This document shows, in pieces, positions 15,322 through 23,651 of a stretch of 36,173 nucleotides of DNA. Every line of letters begins with the position of its first letter. The first letter of the stretch is position 1. The DNA is from Promethearchaeota archaeon (GTDB taxonomy: Archaea; Asgardarchaeota; Lokiarchaeia; Sigyniarchaeales; SOKP01). The stretch lies in the NCBI GenBank assembly GCA_019894955.1, contig JAGXNQ010000004.1, forward strand, positions 11,966 through 48,138, given 5' to 3'. The notes under the pieces were generated by a model. The model was given only the letters and a program-made list of their open reading frames with translations, did not search any database and was not told where the DNA came from. The position numbers were made by a program, and so were the translations under genes.

Positions 15322-17049
15322 ATGAAAGTATTTATTACAGCTCAAATGACTCCAGAATCATTACAAAAACTTAGAGATTTATTGCAAGATGAGGTTTTTT
15401 ATGAAAGCTGGTGTGATACAAAGAACATGTATTTCGATGCGGAAGAATTAGTAAGTAAGTTAAAGGAGTATAAAGCAGAAATCTTTATATGTGAGGGTGA
15501 TAATGTTAAGAAGGATGTCTTAGAAAATGTTGATCTTAAAATCATTGGCTCTACTCGTGATGATCCAAATAATATAGACCTCATAACTGCTACAAAAAAG
15601 GGGATTCCCGTACTTTTTACTCCGGGTAGGAATAAAAATGCTGTTACTGAATTGACAATTACTCTTATGCTTGCTTTGATGCGAAAAGTGCATAAAATAT
15701 CACAGATATTACATTCTGATCAATTTAAAGTTGATGAATTTACTGATTATGTTGATTATTACAATCTATTTAAAGGAAATGAGTTGAAAGGTAAAATAAT
15801 TGGTATTATTGGATTAGGAAATGTTGGATTTGAAGTAGCAAAACGCCTGAAAGGTTTTGACGTTGAATTTTTAATCTATGATCCCTATGTTCAAGAATCA
15901 AGGTTGAGATATATCAATGGAGAACTTGTGGATTTAAATACTTTAATGACTAAATCTGACATTATCTCAATTCATTGTCCCCCCACGGATGAAACTGATG
16001 GACTTATTGGTCAAGAACAAATAGATTTAATGAAATCAAGTGCGTTTATTATAAATCTAGGACGTGCATCTATAACGGATGAAGATGCTCTTTATCAAGC
16101 TCTTAAAGTAAAAAAAATTGCAGGTGCCGCTATAGACGTATTCAATATAGAACCTGTAGATCAATATAATGAATTCCTCGAATTAGAAAACGTAATTGTA
16201 ACTCCCCATATAGGAGGTGACACCTTTGAGACAATTCATAATCATAGCATGATGATTGTAGAAGGTATCGAAAAATTAATGAATAATGAAATCCCTTCTA
16301 ACATAATAAATCCAGAAGTGCTTCCAGGATATTCTGCTGATACATATTCCCTCCCAGAGAAAGGAGAAGAGATCCCAATAACCTTATCCAGCTATAAAAC
16401 AGAAAGTAATGAAATACTTAATATTTGTAAAATGATGGTCGAGAAAGGTCTTATTGTAGGTACAGCGGGTAATGTATCTATGCGAATTAAATTTCCAAAT
16501 GGAGATGATGGATTTCTTTTAACTCCAAGTACAGTTTCCTATGAGGATATGACAGTAGATGATATGGTAATAATTGACAAAAATCTTAATGTAATTGTAG
16601 GAACTCGAAACCCTACTTCAGAAAAGCATCTTCACGTAAATATATTACAATCAAGAAGAGATGTGAATGCTGTTATACATTCTCACGCTCCATATTCTAC
16701 TATATTATCAATCGCGCGAATACCTTTAGGTCCTATTGTTGATGAAATCATACCATTTATTGGAGGCTGTGAAGTAGCACAGTATGGAATGGCAGGGACT
16801 GAAGAAATCTCTCAAAAGGCTTTAGTATCATTAGGAAATAATTACGCTGTATTTTTACCTAATCATGGAAATGTATGTATTGGAACGGACATAAAACATG
16901 CATATACAGTATTACAACTAGTCGAATTTGCAGCTAAAATTCAATATCGAGCCTCTTTATTAGGTACAATTTATGCTCTTCCAGAAGAAGCTGAAAATGA
17001 TGAAAAAGAAATGTTCGAAATCATGCGAGAAGCTAATGATATGGGATGA
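15322..17049 (+). CDS. D-2-hydroxyacid dehydrogenase / class II aldolase fusion
   Basis: This is a 575-residue two-domain protein. Residues 1 to about 330 are a D-isomer-specific 2-hydroxyacid dehydrogenase. The NAD-binding loop is GIIGLGNVGFEVAKRL (about 161-176), catalytic Arg in NLGRASI, Glu in DVFNIEPVD and His in TPHIGGDT. Residues from about 355 to the end are a class II aldolase. It has GTAGNVSMR, TPSTVSY, catalytic Glu in PTSEKHLH, zinc His pair in VIHSHAPY and the third His in PNHGNV. Both active sites look intact. The junction is a short linker around 330-355 with no stop or frameshift, so the fusion is genuine in this sequence. The domains might perform consecutive steps, for example aldol cleavage and reduction or oxidation of the product. 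It is probably co-transcribed with the preceding SCP2 gene. Confidence 0.88.
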   Translation: MKVFITAQMTPESLQKLRDLLQDEVFYESWCDTKNMYFDAEELVSKLKEYKAEIFICEGDNVKKDVLENVDLKIIGSTRDDPNNIDLITATKKGIPVLFTPGRNKNAVTELTITLMLALMRKVHKISQILHSDQFKVDEFTDYVDYYNLFKGNELKGKIIGIIGLGNVGFEVAKRLKGFDVEFLIYDPYVQESRLRYINGELVDLNTLMTKSDIISIHCPPTDETDGLIGQEQIDLMKSSAFIINLGRASITDEDALYQALKVKKIAGAAIDVFNIEPVDQYNEFLELENVIVTPHIGGDTFETIHNHSMMIVEGIEKLMNNEIPSNIINPEVLPGYSADTYSLPEKGEEIPITLSSYKTESNEILNICKMMVEKGLIVGTAGNVSMRIKFPNGDDGFLLTPSTVSYEDMTVDDMVIIDKNLNVIVGTRNPTSEKHLHVNILQSRRDVNAVIHSHAPYSTILSIARIPLGPIVDEIIPFIGGCEVAQYGMAGTEEISQKALVSLGNNYAVFLPNHGNVCIGTDIKHAYTVLQLVEFAAKIQYRASLLGTIYALPEEAENDEKEMFEIMREANDMG

Positions 17050-17059
17050 AAAAAAAATT

Positions 17060-17692
17060 CTAAACTAAATATTTTCTCACAACTTCTCCTCTTGGTTTAA
17101 GCTCTTCAAAAAGTATTGCTTGAAAGGAATAAATTTTTGTTTGATTATCTTTCCAAGCATTTTCAGAAAGCCCAGCTTTATTACATGTGTGTTTAAGAAA
17201 TGTATCTATATCCCAATTCCTCCCATGATCTATAGGAACTTGAGGTAGAAGTAAACCGCGCTTCGTTCCTTTTTCAGCTATTAACCCATCCCTACCAATT
17301 TCAATTTTATCAAAATAATCATTTGGGTTTGTAACTTCTATTAATTTTGGAGGAGTTAAAATAGAAATTTCAATAATAATATTATCCATATCGTTGAGTG
17401 AAACTGAATTAAATCGATAATCATCTACTGCAGAACTAACTGATACCCTATGAATAACTTCATATAATGGGTAATTAGGCTCGATATAGCCAATGCAACC
17501 TCTTAAAGGGTTTCCATCAGCTTTATAGTCGTTTAAAGTTACAAATACACCATACTTATCAGAAAATTTACTTTTGATAGTTGATGGAACTTCCATTCTT
17601 TTCGAACTTGTCAAATAATGCTCTATATTTTCTCGAGCAAATTTAATAAGGAGTTCGCCATCTTTTACACCAAATTCCTTGTCTTTAGACAT
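17060..17692 (-). CDS. AMMECR1-domain protein
   Basis: This 210-residue protein matches the AMMECR1 family throughout. The invariant LRGCIGY motif is at residues 63-69, and downstream are SAVDDYRF, IEISILTPP, GRDGLIAEKG, GLLLPQVP and WDIDTFLKHTCNKAGL, all typical. The family is found in archaea and eukaryotes. Its biochemical role is unsettled, and in many archaea it is next to or fused with MEMO-type proteins. It lies 55 bases after pyrC in the same direction and could be read from the srp54 operon. It is convergent with the dehydrogenase-aldolase fusion, with only 10 bases between stops. Confidence 0.92.
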   Translation of the reverse strand: MSKDKEFGVKDGELLIKFARENIEHYLTSSKRMEVPSTIKSKFSDKYGVFVTLNDYKADGNPLRGCIGYIEPNYPLYEVIHRVSVSSAVDDYRFNSVSLNDMDNIIIEISILTPPKLIEVTNPNDYFDKIEIGRDGLIAEKGTKRGLLLPQVPIDHGRNWDIDTFLKHTCNKAGLSENAWKDNQTKIYSFQAILFEELKPRGEVVRKYLV

Positions 17693-17747
17693 ATTAATTC
17701 GAGATCTCTACTGTATTATAGATTTATTTAGAAATTCTAATCTTTTA

Positions 17748-19151
17748 TTATATTATACTTCTATATATCATTTTACCTTTTGGAATATGATCATTCACTG
17801 AAATTTCAGATCCTCCTAAAATTATTTTCCATATCAAAACAGTGGTAGCCCTGTCTAAAGTGTTTGAATTTTCGAATGGAGTATAATTAGCTTTAGAAAC
17901 GAAGGATGCGGAATTTAAATGAGTAGATTTAATTTTTTCAATAATTAATAGATCAGCATCATAGCCTTCTTTAATGACTCCTTTCTTAAAAATACTAAAC
18001 TTATTAGCAGGATTTTCAGATGCTGCTTTTACGAAATATTCAATAGGTAAAAGGTTTTTAAAGACTTTGTCCAGAATTTTTAGCGGATAAGTTTCAAAAC
18101 CGGGAAAACCCGAAGGAGCTTTAAAAAACTGTTGAGATTTCTCTTTCAATGTATGTGGAGCATGATCAGTTCCTATAAACTCAATTTCTCCTTTTTTTAA
18201 TTTTCCGAAAAGGAACTCAACATCACTTTTTTTCCTCAGTGGAGGAAGTACTTTACCAAAACTCTCATTTTTTAATTCTATTTCTTGAGAAAGTAATAAA
18301 TGGTGAGGAGTCACTTCAAAAGAAACATCAAAATCTTTAGTTAGATTAGATAATAATTTATAGCTCTTTTCACAGCTGATATGACAAAAGTGAATTTTTG
18401 GAAGATTTTTACTCGGTGAATCATTATCATTAATAAATTTCTCATAATTAGTTAAGACGTATTTTACAAATCTAGCCTCATTTTCCTCGGGATAAAGTTC
18501 GTTATGAATTTTTAGGTATCTGACCTTTCCAGTTTTAATTTCTTGTCTTGTTTTATTTTTTATTTCTTCGGGTAAAGGATAATCAGCATGAATAAAAATT
18601 TGAATTCCATATTTAGCAGAAATTCTAAGGAGATCTAGTAAATTTTCTGGATCATTCCAATTAATATCACTTAAAGGTGATAAAGGATAGATTTTAAATC
18701 CAAACACTCCTAAGTCCAATATTTTTTTAATTTCCTTCTCATTAATGTTTTCAGGTACCCCAGAAATGAATCCTACATTATTATAAATATTATTTCGAGC
18801 TCGTTCCATCCATTTTTTAACTTGGTCTTCTGATATAGCAGGAGGTTTAGTGTTTGGCATATTCAATACGGTTGTTATTCCCGAAATCAACGCTGCTTTA
18901 GTCCCAGTTTGAAAAGTTTCTTTTTCCTGTTGTCCCATATCACGTAAATGGGAATGAATATCAATAATGCCTGGTAAAATTATTCTTTTTTCACAATCAA
19001 TCTCCACTACTTTTCTATTTTGAAATCTAATGTTTTCAAGTTTTTCTTCAGTTGGGAGTTTAATAATTGATTGAATTTTGCCTGATTGGATAAAAAGCGC
19101 TCCATCTATTAATTTATTTCCAGTATATATTTTCGCATTCTTTAAAATCAT
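17748..19151 (-). CDS. pyrC: Dihydroorotase
   Basis: PyrC closes N-carbamoyl-aspartate to dihydroorotate in pyrimidine synthesis. Metal-site features of the amidohydrolase fold are present. They include DIHSHLRD near residue 63 (two His plus the substrate Arg), the strand GFKIYPLSP with a Lys that may be carboxylated, FCHISCEKS, EVTPHHLLLS, and GTDHAPHTL with the catalytic Asp. SGITTVLNMPNTKPP is the family's substrate loop. The length of 467 residues is somewhat above typical class I archaeal enzymes (about 430). Allantoinase and hydantoinase are close relatives, but the HLRD and MPNT patterns favour dihydroorotase. It starts 12 bases after the trmY-like gene, so it is part of that operon. 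I saw no other pyr gene in the window. Confidence 0.85.
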   Translation of the reverse strand: MILKNAKIYTGNKLIDGALFIQSGKIQSIIKLPTEEKLENIRFQNRKVVEIDCEKRIILPGIIDIHSHLRDMGQQEKETFQTGTKAALISGITTVLNMPNTKPPAISEDQVKKWMERARNNIYNNVGFISGVPENINEKEIKKILDLGVFGFKIYPLSPLSDINWNDPENLLDLLRISAKYGIQIFIHADYPLPEEIKNKTRQEIKTGKVRYLKIHNELYPEENEARFVKYVLTNYEKFINDNDSPSKNLPKIHFCHISCEKSYKLLSNLTKDFDVSFEVTPHHLLLSQEIELKNESFGKVLPPLRKKSDVEFLFGKLKKGEIEFIGTDHAPHTLKEKSQQFFKAPSGFPGFETYPLKILDKVFKNLLPIEYFVKAASENPANKFSIFKKGVIKEGYDADLLIIEKIKSTHLNSASFVSKANYTPFENSNTLDRATTVLIWKIILGGSEISVNDHIPKGKMIYRSII

Positions 19152-19163
19152 TGGAAACGCTGT

Positions 19164-19799
19164 TTAACTTATAATTTTATTTTCTAAATCTATCAGATAA
19201 TTAATATATAATATTTTATTTTCTAAAGATTTTATTTCTGAAAAGTTTATTTGTATAATTTTGGTGGAGGAATTCAAATTTTCAAACAATCCTTTGACTA
19301 CTTTATCTTCTGATCCATTCCTAATAATAAAGAAATCTTGTGATGTGAAATTTTTATTGTTAAAATCATTTTGTAGATTTGTGCTTGTTGATTGACTTAT
19401 TAAAAAAATCCGCTCAAAGCTCATTTTTTCAATAAAATGAATAATATTTAGGGGATTTAATAATTTCATTGCATAAAAACCAGGAGTCGATCTCTCCCAT
19501 TTTTCAGTACTTGATGTGCTTGATTTTTCTAATACTTTTAATAATAGTAATGCTTGAGATCTTTCATCTGATCCTAAAAATCTTAGTTTAGATCCATCTA
19601 ATTTAATTAAAACGAGATCTGAATGAAAATATATGTATAAAACGTTATCCTTTCTTATTGAGTACGATAAACAAAAAAATTCTCGAATTCCTGAACATAA
19701 ATTATAGATATCAAGAGGAGTATTTCCTAAATCAATATCCTTCTTGCTATATTTAGTATAACTATTATTTAAAATTAAGAATGATACCAAATTTATCAT
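19164..19799 (-). CDS. TrmY-like SPOUT protein with degenerate SAM-binding loop
   Basis: TrmY methylates N1 of pseudouridine 54 in archaeal tRNA. Residues 1-115 match that family: DIDLGNTPLDIYNLCSGIREFFCLSY, SIRKDNVLYIYF, a KLDGSKLRFLGSDERS segment and KWERSTPGFY. In TrmY the C-terminal trefoil knot carries FxxGDHIG and a later Ser/Leu/His-rich segment that bind SAM. Here the corresponding stretch reads DFFIIRNGSEDKVVKGL and ends KSLENKILYINYLIDLE, without GDHxG. Methyltransferase activity is therefore doubtful; it may bind RNA only, or have diverged. It sits 15 bases after srp54 and 12 bases before pyrC on the same strand. The family call rests on remembered family motifs. Confidence 0.65.
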   Translation of the reverse strand: MINLVSFLILNNSYTKYSKKDIDLGNTPLDIYNLCSGIREFFCLSYSIRKDNVLYIYFHSDLVLIKLDGSKLRFLGSDERSQALLLLKVLEKSSTSSTEKWERSTPGFYAMKLLNPLNIIHFIEKMSFERIFLISQSTSTNLQNDFNNKNFTSQDFFIIRNGSEDKVVKGLFENLNSSTKIIQINFSEIKSLENKILYINYLIDLENKIIS

Positions 19800-19814
19800 T
19801 TATTCATTTTCATT

Positions 19815-21188
19815 TTAAAATTTAAAATCCTTTCCCAGTTTATTTAAAAAGGAAGGATCAATGTTTCCCAAACCAGGCATTCCTTTTCCTTTACCTTTTT
19901 TTTGCATTTGTAGGAATCTTTTCATAAATTTCTTCATCTGGTTGTATTGATCAAGCATTTTATTTATAGTTGAGTAATCTGTACCACTTCCAATTGCGAT
20001 CCTACGTTTTCTAGTCTTTTTAATTATTTTAGGGTCATCTTTTTCTGCTGAAGTCATTGAATTGAGTACTACCTCCCATCGTTCAAGATTTTTCTCTGCA
20101 TCTTCTTTTAGTACATCTGGGATATTACCGCCTCCCATCATTGTCAAAAGTTGCTTCATTTTTCCTACTTTCTTTATACTTTTTAATTGAAAATATAGAT
20201 CTTCCAATGTAAATTTTCCACGCATCATTCGCTTTTGCATATCAGGATCTATATCAACCTCTGCATCCTGTACCGCTTTGACTAACCCTTCTAAGTCCGG
20301 TTTTCCTAATAATGTTCCTACAAATTTTATTGGCTGGAATTCTTCCAATTCATCGATTTTTTCTCCAACACCTATAAATCTTATTGATATACCTGTAGCG
20401 GCACATGCTGATAGAGCCCCTCCACCTTTGGCGCTCCCATCTAATTTAGTGACTATAATGCTTCCAATTTTTGTAGAATTCGAAAACGCTTCTGCTTGAA
20501 GAGAAGCTTGCTGACCCAAAGTCCCATCAATGACCAGAATGACTTCGTTGGGTTTTAAGGCGCTTTCAATTTGGGTCATCTCTTTCATGAGATCCTTTTC
20601 TTCCTTATGACGTCCGGCTGTATCAACAAGAATTATATCGTGTCCATCATTTATTGCTTTTTTACTTTCTCTCACTGCTAGTTTAATAGCATTTTTCTCT
20701 GTAGGATTTCCATAACACTTAATACCGACTTGATTAGACAATTGAACTAGCTGCTCATAAGCACCAGGTCTCCATGTATCAGTGGTGACCGATGCAACCT
20801 TATAGCCTTTACTTTTATAATGTCGAGCTAACTTCCCAATAGTTGTAGTTTTTCCCGAGCCTTGAATTCCAACAAGTAAAATCACGTTATGTTTTCCTGA
20901 TTTTATTCTTATTGGTGCGACCTTTCCTCCGAGAACGTTGATCAGTTGATCGTGGACTAATTTGATTAAAAAATCTTTTCTTTGAGCACGTTTAAGGGTG
21001 GTATTCATTGCTTCTTTTTTAATGCTTTCTGTCATCTTAAAGACTAATTCTACTTTTACATCAGCTTGAAGCAAGCTACGTTGTAATTCTTGTATGAGGG
21101 CATTTATTGCTTCTTTATCCACTTGTGGTAGTCTTCTTATTTTCCGTAAAGCATTATCTAGGGATCTACCAAGTTGCTCTAAAACCAT
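19815..21188 (-). CDS. srp54: Signal recognition particle GTPase SRP54
   Basis: SRP54 binds signal sequences and, with 7S RNA and FtsY, delivers ribosomes to the membrane. The N domain (1-85) is followed by the GTPase domain: GIQGSGKTTTIGKLA (G1), DTAGRHKEEKDLM (G3), TKLDGSAKGGGALSACA (G4) and GVGEKIDELEEF. The M domain begins around residue 300 (RGKFTLEDLYFQLK) with methionine-rich helices. The C-terminus is GKGKGMPGLGNID followed by a short basic tail. I start at the ATG at 21188 (MVLEQLGRSLDNAL), matching archaeal homologues; the ORF track adds six residues from a GTG. It is the first gene of a minus-strand group with the TrmY-like gene, pyrC and probably AMMECR1. It is divergent from eif5a. 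Confidence 0.95.
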   Translation of the reverse strand: MVLEQLGRSLDNALRKIRRLPQVDKEAINALIQELQRSLLQADVKVELVFKMTESIKKEAMNTTLKRAQRKDFLIKLVHDQLINVLGGKVAPIRIKSGKHNVILLVGIQGSGKTTTIGKLARHYKSKGYKVASVTTDTWRPGAYEQLVQLSNQVGIKCYGNPTEKNAIKLAVRESKKAINDGHDIILVDTAGRHKEEKDLMKEMTQIESALKPNEVILVIDGTLGQQASLQAEAFSNSTKIGSIIVTKLDGSAKGGGALSACAATGISIRFIGVGEKIDELEEFQPIKFVGTLLGKPDLEGLVKAVQDAEVDIDPDMQKRMMRGKFTLEDLYFQLKSIKKVGKMKQLLTMMGGGNIPDVLKEDAEKNLERWEVVLNSMTSAEKDDPKIIKKTRKRRIAIGSGTDYSTINKMLDQYNQMKKFMKRFLQMQKKGKGKGMPGLGNIDPSFLNKLGKDFKF

Positions 21189-21394
21189 TATAGAATCATA
21201 ACTCACGTTTTTTATTCTTAATATATTTAAATCCTTGATATTATAAAATCCTTATTTAATATATCTGATTATTAGACCATCATAAAAATTTAAAAAGTTA
21301 AACAAATAATAATTTTTAAAAAACTTATTTTAGAATAATCATATTATAGAATATCAGAAGAAAAAAAACAAATTTTAAAAATGATTGGAGAAAA

Positions 21395-21402
21395 GGTGAT
21401 CT
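21395..21402 (+). promoter_or_regulatory. Strong Shine-Dalgarno site of eif5a
   Basis: GGTGATCT lies 8 bases before the ATG and complements the standard archaeal 16S rRNA 3' end. It implies a 5' leader on this mRNA, unlike several leaderless-looking genes nearby. Confidence 0.65.
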
Positions 21403-21410
21403 AACAAAAA

Positions 21411-21839
21411 ATGTCAATAAGACGTACTGAGATTCAGAAATTAAAATCGGGTCAATATATTATGATCGATGAGGAACCTTGCATGATTAAAGGCACAGAA
21501 AGAAGTAAATCTGGTAAGCACGGACACGCGAAAGTAAGAGTCGTTGCCGTGGGAGTTTTTGATAATAATAAAAGATCCATTACTGTTCCATCAGGTCATT
21601 TAATGGAAGTACCAGAAATTATAAAAGATAATGCTCAGATTAATTTTATTGAAGATACTCTGGTCAATGTAATGAATCTCGAGACTTATGAATCGGTGGA
21701 TGTTGCTTGGCCCAAAGACGAGGAAATGATATCAAAATTAAAGGAGTTACAAGCAGATCCAGCAAAGATGTCAGGTGCACAAGTAGAGTATTGGCAACTT
21801 GCAGGGAAATCATTAATTAATAGAGTTATCATAAATTAA
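21411..21839 (+). CDS. eif5a: Translation factor aIF5A
   Basis: aIF5A relieves ribosome stalling, notably at proline-rich stretches, and requires hypusine or deoxyhypusine on one lysine. The modification loop SKSGKHGHAKVRV is present, placing the modified residue at Lys36. An SH3-like N-terminal domain (to about 70) is followed by an OB-fold C-terminal domain (QINFIEDTLVNVMNLETYE). The length of 142 residues is normal. A strong Shine-Dalgarno site supports the start. Deoxyhypusine synthase, needed for activity, is not in this window. It is divergent from srp54 across a 204-base region that should hold both promoters. Confidence 0.95.
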   Translation: MSIRRTEIQKLKSGQYIMIDEEPCMIKGTERSKSGKHGHAKVRVVAVGVFDNNKRSITVPSGHLMEVPEIIKDNAQINFIEDTLVNVMNLETYESVDVAWPKDEEMISKLKELQADPAKMSGAQVEYWQLAGKSLINRVIIN

Positions 21840-21924
21840 ACATATCCAAGTATATACTTTATTTTTATTAATTCAATCAAATTTTGTTAATTGAGTTTCA
21901 TAATCCGATTTAATCTTGAGTTAG

Positions 21925-22854
21925 ATGGAGAAAAAAGCTATAAGTTTAGCGTGTAGGATGGATTCGGAAAGAGCAATCAAATTAATTAAGAGTATTTTTG
22001 AATTCTTGATAAAAAAGGGTGAAATAGTACATTTAGAAACTAGAATAGCACCTAAAATCTTACCTCATAATGGCATGGATCTCAAAGAGATGACAGCAGA
22101 AAATACAAAATTTATAATTTCTGCTGGAGGTGATGGTACAGTATTGAGAGTAGCTAGTAGTTTATCGCAAAGAAACCCTCCTCCAATTTTAGGAGTAAAT
22201 ATTGGTTCTATCGGCTTTTTAGATGAAACAAATGAAGGAACAGTGTTTAATGATTTAATTAAAGTATTGAATGGTAATTATATAATTGAAACTTGCTCTA
22301 AAATAGCAGCATACATTGTTAGAGAATCCGATGAGATAAAGCTTACTAATGCCTTAAATGAGATCTTAATAGTATCAGCAAAAAGTTCTAAAGTACTCTT
22401 AGTCTCTGTAAAAATCAATGGTACTTACTTAAATAGAAGCTATTTGGATGGTGTTATAATTTCAACTGCTGTAGGGTCAACAGCTTATAATTTAAGCGCG
22501 GGGGGTGCAATTGTTGATCCTTCACTAGATATAATGGAATTAACTCCCATTAATAGTTTTGCCAGATCTGGTCTTAAACCCATCATTCTTCCTATTGATA
22601 GTGAAATCGAAATTAAATTGCTAAGACCACGGTTAAACGCAAAAATCGTTATTGACGGTCAGAGAACATTTAAAAAAATACAACCTAATACAGTAATCAA
22701 GATTCGCAAGTCTAATTCTCATACCAAATTTATACGTTTATCTAGAGATCTTAGCACTAATTACATAAACCGATTAAGAAAAAAAATTATAAATACAGTA
22801 AGGGTTCCTCTTGATGATAGCCCAGAGTCTGAAGAGGAATTCTCCTCTCCATAA
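21925..22854 (+). CDS. nadK: NAD kinase
   Basis: NAD kinase phosphorylates NAD to NADP in the cytosol. Catalytic GGDGT lies in ISAGGDGTVLRVAS (about 68-81). GVNIGSIGFLDE follows, then ALNEILIVS (the NE motif), VIISTAVGSTAYNLSAGG and a diacylglycerol-kinase-fold C-terminal domain with VIDGQR. The length of 309 residues is slightly above the usual 250-280 because of an acidic C-terminal tail (DDSPESEEEF). It begins 85 bases after eif5a, probably with its own promoter. Together with nadC it gives two NAD(P) biosynthetic steps in the window. Confidence 0.93.
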   Translation: MEKKAISLACRMDSERAIKLIKSIFEFLIKKGEIVHLETRIAPKILPHNGMDLKEMTAENTKFIISAGGDGTVLRVASSLSQRNPPPILGVNIGSIGFLDETNEGTVFNDLIKVLNGNYIIETCSKIAAYIVRESDEIKLTNALNEILIVSAKSSKVLLVSVKINGTYLNRSYLDGVIISTAVGSTAYNLSAGGAIVDPSLDIMELTPINSFARSGLKPIILPIDSEIEIKLLRPRLNAKIVIDGQRTFKKIQPNTVIKIRKSNSHTKFIRLSRDLSTNYINRLRKKIINTVRVPLDDSPESEEEFSSP

Positions 22855-23017
22855 TTGACACACTTAAAGTATGTGAAATTGTTATTTCAATAAAGAAATA
22901 TATTCTAAGATTTTAGTGGTGAGTGAAATGAACTCGTCTACTTCAAAGTTTTGAATAAAAGGTAGTTTAATTATGAAAGATTCTTATTATTTTAGTAGCG
23001 AAGGCTATTGATGAACC

Positions 23018-23030
23018 TCATAAATAAAAA
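23018..23030 (+). promoter_or_regulatory. TATA-like element before nob1
   Basis: CATAAATAAAAAA is centred about 20-25 bases before the ATG at 23044, so nob1 may be leaderless. The 188-base gap before nob1 otherwise shows only ORFs of 8-12 codons, and no RNA gene that I can recognise. Confidence 0.35.
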
Positions 23031-23043
23031 ATGTAGATAAACG

Positions 23044-23583
23044 ATGAATCAGAAGAAGAGTTCAATTCTAATTTTTGATACTAATATATTTCTCAAAGGT
23101 ATTGATATTAACTTGTTTCCAAACAAGATATATACAACCCCAGATATTATTAATGAGATTGAAGTTATAAGATATGAAGCTCGTAATCGGAATATTATCA
23201 ATAGAATACACGCGGCTATCGAGAGTAGGAAGCTAATTATTAAAAGTCCTTCTGAAAAATATGTTTACCATGCAAAAACTATTGCAAAAAATACGGGAGA
23301 TTTAAAAGCGCTATCTGATCAAGATTACAGTGTTGTAGCCTTAGCTTTAGAACTAATGAATTCTTTTGAGGTTGAACTCTTCACAAATGATTATTCAATC
23401 CAAAACCTCTGTCATGAACTAAATATTTCTGTAAGATCCTTATTTATAAATGGAATTGAACGCCAAATTATATTCGAAATTTATTGTCCTCATTGTCAAA
23501 CTATACATAAAAGCGAAAAATTAAACGAAATATGTGAAGTGTGTGGTTCTCGATTTAAACGGAGACCTAAAAAGGATTTTTAA
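23044..23583 (+). CDS. nob1: Nob1-like PIN-domain endoribonuclease with zinc ribbon
   Basis: Nob1 cuts the 3' end of pre-16S/18S rRNA in small-subunit maturation. The PIN domain (1 to about 130) has IFDTN (first Asp), a Glu in IINEIEVIR, the Asp-rich LSDQDYSVVALALE and TNDYSIQNLC (last Asp). The C-terminal ribbon CPHC plus CEVCGSRFKRRPK (about 150-176) matches the Nob1 zinc ribbon. The length of 179 residues fits archaeal Nob1. A toxin-type PIN nuclease is the alternative, but the fused zinc ribbon and lack of an antitoxin argue against it. It is followed 68 bases later by fen1, so PIN- and FEN-type nucleases are adjacent. Confidence 0.88.
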   Translation: MNQKKSSILIFDTNIFLKGIDINLFPNKIYTTPDIINEIEVIRYEARNRNIINRIHAAIESRKLIIKSPSEKYVYHAKTIAKNTGDLKALSDQDYSVVALALELMNSFEVELFTNDYSIQNLCHELNISVRSLFINGIERQIIFEIYCPHCQTIHKSEKLNEICEVCGSRFKRRPKKDF

Positions 23584-23651
23584 AATTAAATGGTGGAAAA
23601 TATATATAAACATACCTACTCATATATTGAAATTAAAGAGAAGATGACTAA

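Noticed and set aside
20278-20499. Plus-strand ORF inside srp54
   Set aside because: Antisense to the SRP54 GTPase domain, which is fully explained; a shadow.
22855-23043. tRNA or small protein gene in the nadK-nob1 gap
   Set aside because: There is no T-loop motif (GGTTCRAATCC-like) or GC-rich stems. Only 8- and 12-codon ORFs are present.
23044-23583. VapC-type toxin
   Set aside because: It has a PIN domain, but it also has a C-terminal zinc ribbon and no antitoxin gene beside it. Nob1 fits better.
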